Shown here: positions 16,051 to 24,393 of the stretch, piece after piece | Layout of the letters: every line of letters starts with the position of its first letter | Numbering within the stretch: position 1 is the stretch's first letter | Assembly: GCA_965279475.1 (NCBI GenBank) | Contig: CBDIIA010000003.1 | Span: 4,464,001-4,528,000 of the forward strand | DNA: 64,000 nucleotides | Origin: Pseudorhodoferax sp965279475 | GTDB taxonomy: Bacteria > Pseudomonadota > Gammaproteobacteria > Burkholderiales > Burkholderiaceae_C | Direction: 5' to 3' | Made by a program: the position numbers and the translations under genes | Notes under the pieces: generated by a model | What the model was told of the DNA's origin: nothing | The model's database searches: none | The model's input: the letters and a program-made list of their open reading frames with translations, nothing else

Positions 16051-17319
16051 ATGCTCACCTGGGACGACGAAGTCAAGCCCTCATCGCCATCCAACATGCA
16101 CAGCGGTTCCGTCGGACACCGCGAGGCACCGGTCCCTCCGTTTTCTGCTTCCACCTCCGTTGCACCTGCCCTTGCGCGCCGTCTCGACGATGGTGCGTTT
16201 GCTCCTGTGGCGCCCGTGCATGCCGTTGCGGCCCAGCCCGTGATGGCTCCCGCGCAAGCCATCGCAACCCCTGTCGCCGCGGCCCGTCCGGCCACGGGCG
16301 CACGCCGCGTCAACGCAGCCGACAAACGCATCATCAACGGCCAGACCGACGTCAACCAGCTGGTGCCGTTCAAGTACAAGTGGGCCTGGGAGAAGTACCT
16401 GGCCTCGTGCTCCAACCACTGGATGCCGCAAGAGGTGAACATGACGCGCGACATCGCGTTGTGGAAGGACCCGAACGGCCTGACCGAAGACGAGCGCCGC
16501 ATCGTCAAGCGCAACCTCGGCTTCTTCGTCACCGCCGATTCGCTGGCCGCGAACAACATCGTGCTGGGCACGTACCGCCACATCACGGCGCCCGAGTGCC
16601 GCCAGTTCCTGCTGCGCCAGGCGTTCGAGGAAGCGATCCACACGCACGCCTACCAGTACATCGTGGAGTCGCTGGGTCTGGACGAGTCCGAGATCTTCAA
16701 CGCCTACAACGAGGTCAAGTCGATCCGCGACAAGGACGAGTTCCTGATCCCCTTCATCGAGGCGATCATGGACCCCAACTTCCACACCGGTACGCCCGAG
16801 ACCGACCAGCGCCTGCTGAAGTCGCTGATCGTGTTCGCGTGCCTGATGGAAGGCCTGTTCTTCTACGTCGGCTTCACGCAGATCCTGGCGCTGGGCCGGC
16901 AGAACAAGATGACGGGTGCGGCCGAACAGTACCAGTACATCCTGCGCGACGAATCGATGCACTGCAACTTCGGCATCGACCTGATCAACCAGTTGAAGCT
17001 CGAGAACCCGCATCTGTGGACTGCCGAGTTCAAGGCCGAGATCAAGGACCTGTTCCTGCAGGCGGTCGAGCTCGAATACCGCTATGCCGAAGACACCATG
17101 CCGCGCGGGGTGCTCGGCATGAACGCATCGATGTTCAAGGGCTACCTGCGCTACATCGCCAACCGGCGCGCCACGCAGATCGGCCTGGAGCCCTGCTTCG
17201 CCCACGAGGACAACCCGTTCCCGTGGATGAGCGAGATGATCGACCTGAAGAAGGAACGCAACTTCTTCGAAACCCGTGTGATCGAGTACCAGTCGGGCGG
17301 CGCCCTGTCCTGGGACTGA
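16051..17319 (+). CDS. nrdB: Ribonucleoside-diphosphate reductase beta subunit NrdB
   Basis: Small subunit carrying the di-iron centre and tyrosyl radical. The 422-residue product has the ferritin-like core from about residue 85 (RVNAADKRIINGQTDVNQL). FEEAIHTHAYQYI supplies the ExxH ligands and the radical Tyr four residues on, and DESMHCNFG the second ExxH pair. The C-terminal peptide (YQSGGALSWD) is the part that binds NrdA. Residues ~15-85 are an Ala/Pro/Val-rich stretch not needed for the core; the first ten residues (MLTWDDEVKP) look like a family start, so the insert sits behind a conserved N-terminus. It is 136 bp downstream of nrdA. Confidence 0.95.
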   Translation: MLTWDDEVKPSSPSNMHSGSVGHREAPVPPFSASTSVAPALARRLDDGAFAPVAPVHAVAAQPVMAPAQAIATPVAAARPATGARRVNAADKRIINGQTDVNQLVPFKYKWAWEKYLASCSNHWMPQEVNMTRDIALWKDPNGLTEDERRIVKRNLGFFVTADSLAANNIVLGTYRHITAPECRQFLLRQAFEEAIHTHAYQYIVESLGLDESEIFNAYNEVKSIRDKDEFLIPFIEAIMDPNFHTGTPETDQRLLKSLIVFACLMEGLFFYVGFTQILALGRQNKMTGAAEQYQYILRDESMHCNFGIDLINQLKLENPHLWTAEFKAEIKDLFLQAVELEYRYAEDTMPRGVLGMNASMFKGYLRYIANRRATQIGLEPCFAHEDNPFPWMSEMIDLKKERNFFETRVIEYQSGGALSWD

Positions 17320-17410
17320 ACTTCACACGATGCAAGACATGCTGATCGCAGCATCACGCCGACCGGTGACCGCAACGCAGAGTGCGGGCCGTGTGGGCGT
17401 TCTCGAATTC

Positions 17411-17441
17411 ATGGCGCTGGGCCGTTCAGGTCCAACGCCAT
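17411..17441 (+). other. Hairpin downstream of nrdB
   Basis: ATGGCGCTGG and TCCAACGCCAT are inverted repeats with one bulge pair, enclosing GCCGTTCAGG, 92 bp after the nrdB stop. No T run follows. It may end or stabilise the nrdAB transcript. The rest of the 183-bp gap shows no gene, only the start region of the next one. Confidence 0.35.
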
Positions 17442-17503
17442 GCATCGCTTCATGTACCCAACGCGCATGAAGTGCTCTTTGTAATCTGATCAAGGAGAAA
17501 ACA

Positions 17504-17965
17504 ATGGCAACTGCAAAGAAACCGGCCGCCAAGAAGGCCGCACCAGCGAAGAAGGCTGCTCCCGCCAAGAAGGCTGCTCCGGCAAAGAAGGCCGTAGCGA
17601 AGAAGGCCCCGGCGAAGAAGGCTGCTCCCGCAAAGAAGGCTCCGGCCAAGAAGGCGGTAGCGAAGAAGGCTCCGGCGAAGAAGGTCGTCGCCAAGAAGGC
17701 TCCGGCGAAGAAGGCTGCTGCCAAGAAGGCTGCACCGGCCAAGAAGGCCCCTGCAAAGAAGGCTGCTGCCAAGAAGGCTGCGCCCGCCAAGAAGGCCCCT
17801 GCCAAGAAGGCCGCCGCCAAGAAAGCAGCCAAGAAGCCGGCTGCGAAGAAAGCCGCGGCCTCGCCCGCTGCCGCCAAGCCTGCCCCTGCCCCGGCTGCCC
17901 CTGCGACTCAGACCACTCTGAACCCGCAGGCAGCTTGGCCGTTTCCCACGGCCAGCAAGCCTTAA
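17504..17965 (+). CDS. Histone H1-like Lys/Ala/Pro repeat protein
   Basis: A 153-residue, extremely basic protein built almost wholly of AAPAKKAPAKK-type units from residue 4 to about 125, followed by an Ala/Pro tail that ends FPTASKP. Such proteins (AlgP/HctB-like, similar to histone H1 tails) bind DNA without sequence specificity and may compact the nucleoid; betaproteobacteria often have one. A clear AAGGAG ribosome site lies 8 bp before the ATG. The DNA is a run of AAGAAGGC-type repeats, which can change length by slippage. The frame is intact and a strong terminator follows at once, so it is a single-gene unit. Confidence 0.88.
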   Translation: MATAKKPAAKKAAPAKKAAPAKKAAPAKKAVAKKAPAKKAAPAKKAPAKKAVAKKAPAKKVVAKKAPAKKAAAKKAAPAKKAPAKKAAAKKAAPAKKAPAKKAAAKKAAKKPAAKKAAASPAAAKPAPAPAAPATQTTLNPQAAWPFPTASKP

Positions 17966-17987
17966 GCACGGCGGTTGACCCGCGTGA

Positions 17988-18018
17988 AGCCCGGTATCGC
18001 AAGATGCCGGGCTTTTTT
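17988..18018 (+). terminator. Rho-independent terminator of the histone-like gene
   Basis: AGCCCGGTATC and GATGCCGGGCT form an 11-bp arm pair around GCAA, followed by six Ts. It lies 22 bp after the stop at 17965. The convergent kinase gene ends at 18048, so the element may also serve that strand. Confidence 0.9.
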
Positions 18019-18047
18019 CATGCCCGGCGCACGCCGGTGCCGACGGC

Positions 18048-18950
18048 CTACAGGCCCAGGGCGGCGCGATCGACCGTGTAGTTCTGTGGACCGCGCTGCG
18101 CGATCTTCAACGCGCCCAGGCGGTTGCCAAGCTCGGCGCAGCGCTGCAGCGACCAACCCTGCTCCAGGCCGAACAGCACGGCTCCGCGATAGGCATCGCC
18201 GCAACCGGTGGGGTCGACCACCTCGGTGGCCACCACCGGCGGCACCAGCGTCTTCTGCCCATCGACCCAGACCTCGCTGCCCTCGCTGCCCAGCGTGACG
18301 ATCAGGCCCTTCACCAGGCGCGAGATCTCGGCCGGCCCGAGGCCGGTGCGGTCGCTGAGCATCTTGCCTTCGTAGTCGTTGACCGTGACCCAGCTCGCCA
18401 GGTCGACGAAGTGCCTGAGGTCGGCACCGTCGAACATCGGCAGGCCCTGGCCCGGATCGAAGACGAACGGGATGCCGGCCTCGGCGAACTGCTCGGCATG
18501 CTGCAGCATCGCGTCGCGCCCATCGGGCGAGATGATGCCGAGCTTCACGTCCTTGCGCGCGCCGATCCTGGTCACATGCGCCTGCATCATCGCGCCGGGG
18601 TGGAAGGCGGTGATCTGGTTGTTGACCTTGTCGGTCATGATCATCGCCTGCGCGGTGTAGCTGTCGGGAATCTGGCGCACGAACTCGGTGCCGATGCCCA
18701 GGTGCTCCAGGCGCTGCAGGTAGTCGGCACCATCGTTGCCGACGGTCGCCATCGGCAGCGGCACGCCGCCCAGCAGCTTCAGGCTGTAGGCGATGTTGCC
18801 CGCGCAGCCGCCGAAGTCGCGGCGCAAGCCCGGCACCAAAAACGACACGTTGAGCTTGTGGATCTGGTCGGGCAGGATCTGGTCGGCGAACCGGCCCTCG
18901 AAGGTCATGATGGTGTCGAACGCGAGGGATCCGCAGATGATGCTGGCCAT
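18048..18950 (-). CDS. PfkB-family carbohydrate/adenosine kinase
   Basis: A 300-residue ribokinase-fold kinase. It starts MASIICGSLAFDTIM at 18950; the longer open frame upstream lacks family features. FGGCAGNIAYSLKLLGG is the PfkB signature 1 region, and VDPTGCGDAYRGAV near residue 245 the signature 2, whose GCGD Asp is the catalytic base. The exact substrate is not certain; close relatives are annotated as adenosine or sugar kinases. It is the last gene of the minus-strand group accB-accC-prmA-DUF3426, 25 bp after the zinc-ribbon gene. Confidence 0.88.
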   Translation of the reverse strand: MASIICGSLAFDTIMTFEGRFADQILPDQIHKLNVSFLVPGLRRDFGGCAGNIAYSLKLLGGVPLPMATVGNDGADYLQRLEHLGIGTEFVRQIPDSYTAQAMIMTDKVNNQITAFHPGAMMQAHVTRIGARKDVKLGIISPDGRDAMLQHAEQFAEAGIPFVFDPGQGLPMFDGADLRHFVDLASWVTVNDYEGKMLSDRTGLGPAEISRLVKGLIVTLGSEGSEVWVDGQKTLVPPVVATEVVDPTGCGDAYRGAVLFGLEQGWSLQRCAELGNRLGALKIAQRGPQNYTVDRAALGL

Positions 18951-18975
18951 GGTGTGTGTGGGATGAGGATGGAAG

Positions 18976-20202
18976 TCAGGGATAGAAGGCGAGCAGCCGG
19001 TAGCCGACCACGCGCCCCCGGCTGCTGCGGTCGGCCAGTTGGAGATCGACGCTGGACGCCCATTCTCCATCAGCCGGGATCGTCGGCGCGCTGGCGCCGA
19101 GCTCGGCAGGCAGCAGCACACGTCGCACGACCGCCTGCTCCTGCACGTCGGTCAGCGACAGCTCGATGGCCGGCAAGGCCAGGGTCTGGTGCGCACGGTT
19201 GCGCACGGTCACGCCGAGGCGGTACCGGCCATCGCGCAGCGTGCTGAATGAAGCGCCGTCGATCACGATCGATTCGATCTGCCGCATCGGCTGGACACTG
19301 CAGCGCAGCGGTGCGCACAGCGCCTGCAGCCACGGAATGGCGGCGGGTGTCGACGACGCGATGCGGTCGCGTTCGTGCACGGCCACCTGCAATGCGAGAG
19401 CACCCAGCAGCACGATGCCGGCGAACACCCAGCTCGCCCGGCGCAGCGAGCTGCGCCAGCGTGGCTCCGGGGCGCGAGCCTCGCGGAGGAAGGACAGGTT
19501 GCGATGCACATGGTCGTGCAGCGGCGTGGCGACGGGGTCCCGGGCGGGCTCGTCCGGCTGGTCGGCCGTCGGGCGCGACAACAGGGGCACCAGGGGATCG
19601 GCATCGGTCCGGTCGGCTTCAGGCTCTGGCTCCGGGGGCGGTGCAGCGTCGGTCGTGTCTTCTGCGTCGGAGGTCGCCTGGCCGGACTCTTCGGCGGCAG
19701 CGAGCGCAACGGGCGCGGGCTCTTCCTCGAGCGACGCTGGCGGCGGATGGGCCAGCACATCCGCGCCTTGGATCGGATCGATCGGATCGACCAGAGGCTG
19801 CGGGTCGGACTCGGTGTGCGCGGCCTCCACGTTCGCATCCACTGGCGGATCGCTGCCGTCGTCGTGGGCCTGTCCGGCTTCGAGCGCTGCAGCGGTGTCT
19901 GTTTCAGGTTCGGCAAAGGGCTCTGCAACAACATCCGCCGGCTCTCCAGCAAGCACTGCGGGAGGCATGTCGTCGACGATCTCGGGCGTATGTTCGTCCA
20001 CCGGGTCGGCAGGCGATGGCTCGGGCGGCACCACAGCCGGAGCTTCGACCGGACCCAGGGCATTGCTCTGGAACAGGTGGCTCGACGCGTCGAAGACCTC
20101 GGCACATTGACCGCAGCGGACCCAGCCTTGCGAGATGCGCAACTGATCAGGCACCACCTTGAACAAGGTCTCGCATGCCGGGCAGCGCGTGATCAAGGTC
20201 AT
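18976..20202 (-). CDS. Zinc-ribbon and DUF3426 membrane protein
   Basis: A 408-residue protein that begins with an MJ0042-type zinc ribbon: RCPACETLFKV and VRCGQCAEVFDA supply two CxxC pairs. Residues ~45-235 are an acidic Pro/Ala/Glu/Asp-rich linker. One membrane segment follows (SWVFAGIVLLGALALQVAV, near residue 258), and the C-terminal ~130 residues are the DUF3426 domain, probably beta-rich and on the far side of the membrane (VTVRNRAHQTLALPAIELSL). The gene type regularly follows prmA in betaproteobacteria. The role is unknown; the form suggests a cytoplasmic sensor joined to a periplasmic domain. Confidence 0.85.
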   Translation of the reverse strand: MTLITRCPACETLFKVVPDQLRISQGWVRCGQCAEVFDASSHLFQSNALGPVEAPAVVPPEPSPADPVDEHTPEIVDDMPPAVLAGEPADVVAEPFAEPETDTAAALEAGQAHDDGSDPPVDANVEAAHTESDPQPLVDPIDPIQGADVLAHPPPASLEEEPAPVALAAAEESGQATSDAEDTTDAAPPPEPEPEADRTDADPLVPLLSRPTADQPDEPARDPVATPLHDHVHRNLSFLREARAPEPRWRSSLRRASWVFAGIVLLGALALQVAVHERDRIASSTPAAIPWLQALCAPLRCSVQPMRQIESIVIDGASFSTLRDGRYRLGVTVRNRAHQTLALPAIELSLTDVQEQAVVRRVLLPAELGASAPTIPADGEWASSVDLQLADRSSRGRVVGYRLLAFYP

Positions 20203-20242
20203 GGGGGCGGCGTGGTCGGAGGGTGGGGTGGCCGAGTCCAGT

Positions 20243-21154
20243 CTACAGTCTGGCCGTCATCAGGATCCAGCCGTCTTCGCTGTCAGCGATGCGCAGCGCC
20301 GCATGCGGCGCATACGCGTGCTGCAGTTCTTCCGCCTGACGCTCCAGGATGCCGGCCAGCACCAGCGCCCCGCCCGGCGCCACGTGGGCGCACAGCAGCG
20401 GCGCCAGCACCTTGAGCGGCGTCGCCAGGATGTTGGCCAGCACCACGTGGTACTGGCCCGTGGCGCGGTCGGGCAGACCGGCCTGCAGCACGACCCCATT
20501 GGCCTCGGCGTTCAGCCGGGTCGAGGCGACCGCGGCATCGTCGATGTCGACGGCATCGATCGCGTCTGCACCGTGTTTCGCCGCACCGATCGCGAGGATG
20601 CCGGAGCCGCAGCCGTAGTCCAGCACCCGGCCCCAATGGCCTGCCGCGCTGGTGCCGGCGGGTGCATCGGCCGCATGCCGCGCGATCCAGCGCAGGCACA
20701 TGCGGGTGGTCGGGTGCGTGCCGGTGCCGAAGGCCAGCCCGGGGTCGAGCCGGATCAGCCGCGTGGCTTGCGCCGGCGGCTCGTGCCAGGTCGGCACGAT
20801 CCAGAACGCAGGGGTGATCTCGACCGGCGCAAACTGCGACTGCGTCAGCCGGACCCAGTCCTGCTCGGGCACTTCGGCGATGCCCAAAAGTTGGCAGCCC
20901 TCGAAGAAATCCTGCGCCTGCAGCAGCTCGGCCGCCTCGCGCGCGAGTGTCTCGTCGGCGAACAGGGCCACCAGACGCGACCGCTGCCAGCCATCGCGCG
21001 GCGGCGGCATGCCGGGCTCGCCGAAGAGCGCCTGCTCGGCATCGGTCTGGGCATCGGCGTCCTCGACGCTGACGCTTTGCGCGTCCAGCGCCTCGAGCGC
21101 GTCGCTCAACGGTTCCACCCGATCCTGCGGGCACATCAGGCGGAGTTCGTGCAT
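20243..21154 (-). CDS. prmA: Ribosomal protein L11 methyltransferase PrmA
   Basis: SAM-dependent enzyme that trimethylates ribosomal protein L11. The 303-residue product has the small N-terminal substrate domain and a Rossmann methyltransferase domain with FGTGTHPTTRMCLRWI, VLDYGCGSGILAIGAAKHGA (motif I), VDIDDAAV and VLANILATPLKVLAP (the NPPY-equivalent region). A short insert (DAQTDAEQALFGEPGMPPPRD) lies near residue 40. It starts 9 bp after accC ends. Confidence 0.95.
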   Translation of the reverse strand: MHELRLMCPQDRVEPLSDALEALDAQSVSVEDADAQTDAEQALFGEPGMPPPRDGWQRSRLVALFADETLAREAAELLQAQDFFEGCQLLGIAEVPEQDWVRLTQSQFAPVEITPAFWIVPTWHEPPAQATRLIRLDPGLAFGTGTHPTTRMCLRWIARHAADAPAGTSAAGHWGRVLDYGCGSGILAIGAAKHGADAIDAVDIDDAAVASTRLNAEANGVVLQAGLPDRATGQYHVVLANILATPLKVLAPLLCAHVAPGGALVLAGILERQAEELQHAYAPHAALRIADSEDGWILMTARL

Positions 21155-21163
21155 CGGGTCGGC

Positions 21164-22513
21164 CTATCGTTTGTGCTGCGACAGCCACTCTTCCAGGTAG
21201 TGGATGTTGGTGCCGCCGGCCATGAACTTGGCATCGACCATCAGCTCGCGGTGCAAGGGGATGTTGGTGTTGATGCCTTCGATCACGGTCTCGGCAAGCG
21301 CCGTGCGCATGCGTGCCATCGCCTGCTCGCGCGTGTCGCCATGCACGATGATCTTGCCGATCATCGAGTCGTAGTTGGGCGGCACGAAATAGTTGGCGTA
21401 GACGTGCGAGTCCACCCGCACGCCCGGCCCGCCCGGCGGATGCCAGGTCGTGATGCGGCCCGGCGACGGTGTGAAGTCGTAGGGATGCTCGGCGTTGACG
21501 CGGCACTCGATCGCGTGGCCGCGGATCTCGATCTGCCGCTGCGTGAACGGCAGCTTCTCGCCGGCCGCGACCATGATCTGGTGGCGCACGATGTCGACGC
21601 CGGTGATCCACTCGGTCACCGGGTGCTCGACCTGCACCCGCGTGTTCATCTCGATGAAATAGAACTCGCCGTTTTCGTAGAGGAACTCGAACGTGCCGGC
21701 GCCGCGGTAGCCGATGCGCTTGCACGCGGCGGTGCAGCGCTCGCCGATACGCTCGATCAGCTTGCGCGGGATGCCCGGCGCCGGCGCCTCTTCGACCACC
21801 TTCTGGTGGCGCCGCTGCATCGAGCAATCGCGCTCGCCCAGATAGACCGCGTTCTTGTGCTTGTCGGCCAGCACCTGGATCTCGATGTGCCGCGGGTTCT
21901 GGAGAAACTTCTCCATGTAGACCGCAGGATTGCCGAAGGCGGCACCGGCCTCGGCCTTGGTCATCTGCACGGCATTGACCAGTGCGGCCTCGGTGTGGAC
22001 CACGCGCATGCCGCGCCCGCCACCGCCACCGGCGGCCTTGATGATGACCGGATAACCCACGGTCTTGGCGATGCGACGGATCTGCACCGGGTCGTCCGGC
22101 AGCTCACCCTCGGAGCCGGGCACGCAGGGCACGCCGGCCTTGATCATCGCCTGCTTGGCCGACACCTTGTCGCCCATGATGCGGATCGACTCCGGCGTGG
22201 GGCCGATGAACTGGAAACCGCTCTTCTCGACGCGCTCGGCGAAATCGGCGTTCTCGCTCAGGAAGCCATAGCCGGGGTGGATGGCTTCGGCATCGGTCAC
22301 CTCGGCGGCCGAGATGATGGCCGGCATGTTGAGGTAGCTTTGCGCGGACGGCGGCGGGCCGATGCAGACGGCCTCGTCGGCCAGCTTCACGTACTTGGCA
22401 TCGCGATCGGCCTCGGAATAGACCATGACGGCCTTCACGCCGAGTTCGCGGCAGGCCCGCTGGATCCGCAAGGCGATCTCTCCGCGGTTCGCGACGAGGA
22501 TTTTTTTAAACAT
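21164..22513 (-). CDS. accC: Acetyl-CoA carboxylase biotin carboxylase subunit AccC
   Basis: ATP-dependent carboxylation of the biotin carried by AccB, the first half of malonyl-CoA synthesis. The 449-residue product starts MFKKILVANRGEIALR and has the ATP-grasp fold: KAAGGGGGRGMRVV (glycine-rich loop), MEKFLQNPRHIEIQVLAD, RDCSMQRRHQKVVEEAPAP, EMNTRVQVEHPVTE and the C-terminal GHAIECRVNAEHP. It is complete, and follows accB by 41 bp. Confidence 0.98.
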   Translation of the reverse strand: MFKKILVANRGEIALRIQRACRELGVKAVMVYSEADRDAKYVKLADEAVCIGPPPSAQSYLNMPAIISAAEVTDAEAIHPGYGFLSENADFAERVEKSGFQFIGPTPESIRIMGDKVSAKQAMIKAGVPCVPGSEGELPDDPVQIRRIAKTVGYPVIIKAAGGGGGRGMRVVHTEAALVNAVQMTKAEAGAAFGNPAVYMEKFLQNPRHIEIQVLADKHKNAVYLGERDCSMQRRHQKVVEEAPAPGIPRKLIERIGERCTAACKRIGYRGAGTFEFLYENGEFYFIEMNTRVQVEHPVTEWITGVDIVRHQIMVAAGEKLPFTQRQIEIRGHAIECRVNAEHPYDFTPSPGRITTWHPPGGPGVRVDSHVYANYFVPPNYDSMIGKIIVHGDTREQAMARMRTALAETVIEGINTNIPLHRELMVDAKFMAGGTNIHYLEEWLSQHKR

Positions 22514-22554
22514 ACTATTTCAAGCTGCGAGCAGATGACGACAGGGACGCGCCA

Positions 22555-23001
22555 TCACTCGATCACGAACAGAGGTTGGCCGTATTCGACCGCCTGACCG
22601 TTCTCGCACAGGACCTGGGTGATCGTGCCGGCCTTGTCGGCCTCGATCTCGTTGAGGATTTTCATGGCCTCGATGATGCAGACCGTGTCGCCAGCCTTGA
22701 CGACGCTGCCGATCTCGATGAAAGGCTTGGACCCCGGGCTGGACGAACGGTAGAACGTGCCCACCATCGGCGACTTCGCCACGTGCCCGGTGACGGCGGG
22801 GGGCTGTGCTGTGGCGGCAGGCACCGCAGCTGGCACGGCCACGGCGGCCGCGACGGGTGCCACCATCGGCGGGGCGGCATAGACCTGTGCCGGGCCGCCC
22901 TTCACGATCCGCACCTTGCCTTCGGCTTCGGTGATTTCCAGTTCGGACACGTTCGAATCCGACACCAGATCGATCAGGGTTTTGAGTTTTCGCAGATCCA
23001 T
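22555..23001 (-). CDS. accB: Acetyl-CoA carboxylase biotin carboxyl carrier protein AccB
   Basis: The start is the ATG at 23001 (MDLRKLKTLIDLVSDSNVSE), the family start, with AGGAGGATTC just upstream; the frame opens five codons earlier. The 148-residue carrier has the N-terminal helix region, an Ala/Pro/Val linker and the C-terminal biotinyl domain with IIEAMKILNEIEADKAG, whose Lys is biotinylated, and the thumb-type segment GTFYRSSSPGSKPF. It is the first gene of the accB-accC-prmA group. Confidence 0.97.
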   Translation of the reverse strand: MDLRKLKTLIDLVSDSNVSELEITEAEGKVRIVKGGPAQVYAAPPMVAPVAAAVAVPAAVPAATAQPPAVTGHVAKSPMVGTFYRSSSPGSKPFIEIGSVVKAGDTVCIIEAMKILNEIEADKAGTITQVLCENGQAVEYGQPLFVIE

Positions 23002-23030
23002 GAATCCTCCTGCCAAGAGAAACGAAAAGA

Positions 23031-23054
23031 GCTGAAATCTAACCTAATTTCAGC
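23031..23054 (-). promoter_or_regulatory. Inverted repeat in the accB leader
   Basis: GCTGAAAT (23031-23038) and ATTTCAGC (23047-23054) are perfect inverted repeats with an 8-base loop, in an AT-richer patch 30-53 bp upstream of accB. It might be an operator or a 5' UTR hairpin in the control of fatty-acid synthesis. No clear -35/-10 pair could be fixed around it. Confidence 0.4.
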
Positions 23055-23160
23055 CAACTTTCGCCTACTTGCTTCAATTAATGACCGAGGCCGGCGCGTT
23101 GCGGGCCTGCGGAATCGGGATGGCGGCGTTGCAGAAACGACGCCGACAGGTGCAAGGCCT

Positions 23161-23733
23161 TCAGCTTTGCGCGACCCATGCCTGCAGGTCGGCCGGGTCG
23201 ATCTTGCCCATTTTACGATGGCGCACCAGGCCATCCGCGCCCAGCACGATGCTGAACGGCAAGCCGCCAGCAATGTTGCCCAGCGACTGCACGAGTTCGG
23301 TTCCCGCCATGCCGACCACACCGATCGGAAAACCGACCGGCGTCTTCTGCAGGAAGCCACGCACCGCATTCGGCTGGTCGATCGCCAGACCGATCACTTG
23401 CCAGCCTTTGGCGGCATATTGCTTGAAGAAGCCGTCGACAAGCGGCAGCTCTTCGATGCAAGGCGGACACCACGTGGCCCAGAAGTTCACCAGCAGCGGT
23501 TTGCCGCGCAGCGAACTCATCGCCAGCGGCGCGCCGCTCGGGGTCTCGCACTGCAGGGCCCACAGCATCGGCGCCGGCTCGCCACCGGCGCCTTCACCAC
23601 CCTTCAACTTCCACCAGGCAGCGCCCATGCCGGCGACCGCCGCCAGCGCACCGACGCCCGCCAACAAGGCGCGGCGAGCGGGAGCAGGTTGCGCAACGGA
23701 AGCCATCTCGGGATTCGCAGATCGTTCACTCAT
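23161..23733 (-). CDS. TlpA-like thioredoxin-family protein
   Basis: A 190-residue protein exported by an N-terminal membrane segment that follows two arginines (ARRALLAGVGALAAVAGMGAAW), perhaps Tat-type. The thioredoxin fold has the active site FWATWCPPCIEELP and the cis-Pro loop GGLPFSIVL. CPPC and the ResA/TlpA form suggest a periplasmic reductant for cytochrome c or other cysteines. Its ATG overlaps the stop of the hypothetical gene upstream (ATGA), so the two are cotranslated. Confidence 0.88.
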   Translation of the reverse strand: MSERSANPEMASVAQPAPARRALLAGVGALAAVAGMGAAWWKLKGGEGAGGEPAPMLWALQCETPSGAPLAMSSLRGKPLLVNFWATWCPPCIEELPLVDGFFKQYAAKGWQVIGLAIDQPNAVRGFLQKTPVGFPIGVVGMAGTELVQSLGNIAGGLPFSIVLGADGLVRHRKMGKIDPADLQAWVAQS

Positions 23734-24323
23734 GGTGGGCCATCATGCACCAGTTGCCGAACCGCCGCCAGATCGCCGCGCGGCCGCCGTCCCTTGCCGT
23801 CGGGCTTGAGCGCGCCGCGCAGATCGTCGAGGTCGTACACCAGCAGATGGACGCCGACGGCCTCGCTCCAGTCTTCGCAGCGGCTGCTGAAGCTCAGCGC
23901 CTCCACCGGCTCGCCACGGAACCCGGTCACGGTGGACGGCGCATAACGGACCCGGTGGTCGATCAATGCGATCTCGGCCGATTTCGGGTCATCGCAGAAC
24001 ATCTGGATGTAAATGTCGGAAAGGCGCGTGGCCGTGCCGTGCCATACCGATCCGGAGAGATACGGCCTGAAGGCCTGCATGCGCTCCATCCAGACCAGCG
24101 CCAGCCGACGCAACGCCGCCAGTTCGGCCGGCTGGGTATCGGCACAGAAGATCGCGATGTACTCGATGACCGCATCCTCGATCTCGTCGTTGCCGGGCAG
24201 CCTGGCACGCGGCCCCGCATCGAGTTGCTTCACCGCGCGGCGCTTGGCCTGCCCGTACTCCAGCCCTTCTTCGACCACCAGCCGCGCAGCGATGGCGGCG
24301 ATTTCCTGACTCAAGGTGTCCAT
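23730..24323 (-). CDS. Conserved hypothetical protein upstream of the TlpA-like gene
   Basis: A 197-residue soluble protein starting at the ATG at 24323 (MDTLSQEIAAIAARLV). The N-terminal third is helical and resembles the region of EGLEYGQAKRRAVKQL seen in a betaproteobacterial family sometimes misnamed after the adjacent ligase. The C-terminal part has YAPSTVTGFRGEPVEALSFSS and LLVYDLDDLRG. I know no function for it. It lies back-to-back with mpl (70 bp between starts) and is joined to the TlpA-like gene by a 4-bp overlap. Confidence 0.7.
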   Translation of the reverse strand: MDTLSQEIAAIAARLVVEEGLEYGQAKRRAVKQLDAGPRARLPGNDEIEDAVIEYIAIFCADTQPAELAALRRLALVWMERMQAFRPYLSGSVWHGTATRLSDIYIQMFCDDPKSAEIALIDHRVRYAPSTVTGFRGEPVEALSFSSRCEDWSEAVGVHLLVYDLDDLRGALKPDGKGRRPRGDLAAVRQLVHDGPP

Positions 24324-24393
24324 GGTCCGGAGATTGTGCCCCTGCACGCCGCCGCCCGGCAGCGGGCGCTCGGGGCGACCCTAGAATCGTCGC

